From Armatimonadota bacterium (lineage in GTDB: Bacteria; Armatimonadota; SYMT01), in assembly GCA_020696885.1 (NCBI GenBank), contig JAJFMS010000589.1:1-7175 (forward strand): a stretch of 7,175 nucleotides of DNA, written 5' to 3'. This document shows positions 5,520 to 7,175 of the stretch, piece after piece. A model generated the notes under the pieces. That model was given only the letters and a program-made list of their open reading frames with translations, was not told the origin of the DNA and did no database searches. Position 1 is the stretch's first letter, and every line of letters begins with the position of its first letter. The position numbers were made by a program, and so were the translations under genes.

Positions 5520-7175
5520 ATGTTCGAGGACGAAGAACTAGTCTCTCTCTTTAAAATGGAGAGTGAGGAGCGCCTCCAGAACCTGGATCAGGGACTGCTG
5601 CGTCTGGAGGCGAACCCCACCGACACTACCACGCTGGAGGAGCTGTTCCGGGAAGCCCACAACCTGAAGGGCGCCGCCCGGATGCTGGGGGCGGTGGACG
5701 TGGGGAGGCTGGCGCATCGCTTCGAGGACATCCTGGGGGAGGCGCGCCGCGGTGATTCGCCGCTCTCCGCGGACCGGATAGACGGCCTCAGCCTGGGCCT
5801 GGACGCGCTCCGCAAGCTGGTGGCCGAGATCATCTCGGGGGTGCCGTCAGGGGTAGACCTGGAGCGCATACTGGCGGTTTTGAGCGGCTGGAAACCCGCC
5901 CCGGCCCGCCCCGGTCCGGTGGTTGCGGAGGATCGGCCGGCTCTGGGTCCCGGCGGCTCCGGCCCGCCCGCAGGCCCCAGGGCGAGCAAGCCGCCGTCGG
6001 ACCTGCGGCATCCAAACGGCGGTCAGGCGTCCGAATCGGCTCCGGGCGCGGGATCCCCCGGCTCCGGGTCCCTGGCGCGGGGGATCTTCGGTGAGGGGAA
6101 GGCCCCGGAGCCGTATCCCCGCGTTGCATCACGGCCCGGGGTCCCGCCCGCGGCGCGTTCCCGATCGGACGCCCGGCCGCGGATCGAGGAGCTGCCCGCT
6201 GTGCCGCTCTCGACTTCGCTGGCGAGGGAGCGGAGCGAGCCGCCCACTGAGCCCGAACCCAAGCCGGAGGGAGCCGCCCCCGCCGAGAGCCCAACTCCGC
6301 CGGCCGCCGCGGCGTTCCGGATCGAGACGATCCGGGTGGAGCCGCAGCGGCTGGATGCGCTGCTCACGCATGCCGGAGAGCTGATCGTTACGAAGAGCCG
6401 GATCGCGCGGCGCCTGGTGGAACTGGAGCGGTTAGTCACCTTCCAGGAGGAGTGGGTGCGGGAGGCGCGCCGGACGCACGGCTATCGGTCCTCAGAGCCG
6501 GACGCCCCGGTGACTGCGGCGGAGCGCTTGCCGGCCCGCGAGCGATTGGATCGCCTGGGCGCGCTCCTGGCCGAGCTTCAGTCCGCCGCTACCGAAGACG
6601 TGGCGCGGCTGGAGTTCGTGGCGGACCAGTTGGAAGACGGTATTCGCAGCATCCGCCTGCTGCCGCTGTCCACCATCTTCAACCTGTTCCCCCGAATGGT
6701 CCGCGATCTCTCCCGCGAGCAAGGGAAAGAGGTCCGGCTGTTGATCGAAGGCGGCGCCATCGCTGCGGATAAGCGGATCGTGGAAGAGATCAAAGATCCG
6801 CTGATGCACATCCTCCGCAACGCAGTGGACCACGGCATCGAATCCCCGGTCGAGCGCGACCGAGCGGGCAAGCCGCGCGAGGCGAAGCTGCGACTGCGCG
6901 CCACTCAGACTGCCACCAACGTGGTGATCGAAGTGGAGGACGACGGGCGCGGGATCGACCTGGAAGCGATCCGGCGCACCGCCTTGAAGCGCCGCGTGCG
7001 GACCGAGGAAGAGCTGGCGGCGATGGGCCCTCGGGAGATCAGCGAGCTGATCTTCGCGCCCGGGTTCTCCACTCGCGCCGCCGTGACAGACGTGTCCGGC
7101 CGGGGCGTGGGCCTGGACGTGGTGCGGAAGAACGTCGACTTCCTGAAGGGGTTCCTGGAGGTGGAGTCACGGCCG
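5520..7175 (+). CDS. cheA: CheA-type chemotaxis histidine kinase, N-terminal 552 residues (3' end outside window)
   Basis: This kinase autophosphorylates an HPt histidine under receptor and CheW control and passes the phosphate to response regulators. The P1/HPt domain is at about 1-120, with the phospho-acceptor His47 in EAHNLKGAARMLG (45-57). Residues 125-265 form a Pro/Gly/Ala/Arg-rich low-complexity linker where the CheY-binding P2 domain would be; I see no P2 fold there. The P3 dimerisation region starts at about 266 (FRIETIRVEPQRLD, then HAGELIVTKSRI). It includes RSIRLLPLSTIFNLFPRMVRDL. The kinase (HATPase) domain has the N box HILRNAVDHGIE at 430-441, the G1 box DDGRGID at 474-480 and the G2 box SGRGVGLDVVR at 526-536. 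The window ends inside this domain, before the CheW-like P5. The ATG at 5520, 123 bases after the receptor stop, gives a normal HPt start. No clear Shine-Dalgarno precedes it, and no ATG or GTG extends the frame upstream. A C-terminal receiver, as in FrzE, is possible but unseen. Confidence 0.93.
   Translation, partial: MFEDEELVSLFKMESEERLQNLDQGLLRLEANPTDTTTLEELFREAHNLKGAARMLGAVDVGRLAHRFEDILGEARRGDSPLSADRIDGLSLGLDALRKLVAEIISGVPSGVDLERILAVLSGWKPAPARPGPVVAEDRPALGPGGSGPPAGPRASKPPSDLRHPNGGQASESAPGAGSPGSGSLARGIFGEGKAPEPYPRVASRPGVPPAARSRSDARPRIEELPAVPLSTSLARERSEPPTEPEPKPEGAAPAESPTPPAAAAFRIETIRVEPQRLDALLTHAGELIVTKSRIARRLVELERLVTFQEEWVREARRTHGYRSSEPDAPVTAAERLPARERLDRLGALLAELQSAATEDVARLEFVADQLEDGIRSIRLLPLSTIFNLFPRMVRDLSREQGKEVRLLIEGGAIAADKRIVEEIKDPLMHILRNAVDHGIESPVERDRAGKPREAKLRLRATQTATNVVIEVEDDGRGIDLEAIRRTALKRRVRTEEELAAMGPREISELIFAPGFSTRAAVTDVSGRGVGLDVVRKNVDFLKGFLEVESRP

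Noticed and set aside
1..7175. tRNA, rRNA, CRISPR arrays, transposase genes or phage genes
   Set aside because: I looked for cloverleaf-like segments, regular spaced repeats and transposase or integrase motifs, and saw none.

Overview
The window is high in G+C, and most third codon positions in the real genes are G or C. On the plus strand it carries most of one chemosensory gene cluster. The layout (CheR with a TPR tail, a tandem CheW, a HAMP-less two-transmembrane receptor, and a CheA whose P2 domain is replaced by a low-complexity linker), together with the intergenic repeat families, would fit a Gemmatimonadota- or Myxococcota-like soil or sediment bacterium. That placement is inference, because there is no rRNA or other taxonomic marker in the window.

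Layout. Positions 1-630 (minus strand) hold the 5' part of a gene for an exported protein of unknown function. It has a good ribosome binding site and signal peptide, but its reading frame breaks near 405-440, and its 3' end lies outside the window. Positions 631-1277 have no convincing gene. They hold a pair of 48-bp direct repeats 255 bp apart, a 110-bp interrupted palindrome between them, and a short 8-bp tandem repeat just before the che genes. Then come cheR (1278-2732), a double-domain cheW (2757-3767), a 257-bp gap with an inverted repeat bounded by 11-bp direct repeats, a methyl-accepting chemotaxis protein split by a frameshift (4025-5396), and cheA (5520 to beyond the window end).

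How the genes work together. The receptor would sense a signal through its short region between the two membrane helices. CheW would link it to CheA. CheA would phosphorylate its own HPt histidine (His47) and pass the phosphate to response regulators not seen here. CheR would methylate receptor glutamates, such as the consensus pair visible in the receptor, to set adaptation. A CheB, and CheY or a receiver domain, are expected downstream but cannot be seen.

The main anomaly is that the receptor is broken. Its frame changes by +1 at about 4361-4377, and a stretch present in relatives of this receptor family, as I remember them, seems to be missing there. The minus-strand gene has a frame break of the same sense. 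Either two genes have decayed or the assembly has small indels. I found no wholly new system. The points worth a second look are the frame breaks, the repeats and the unusual domain make-up.
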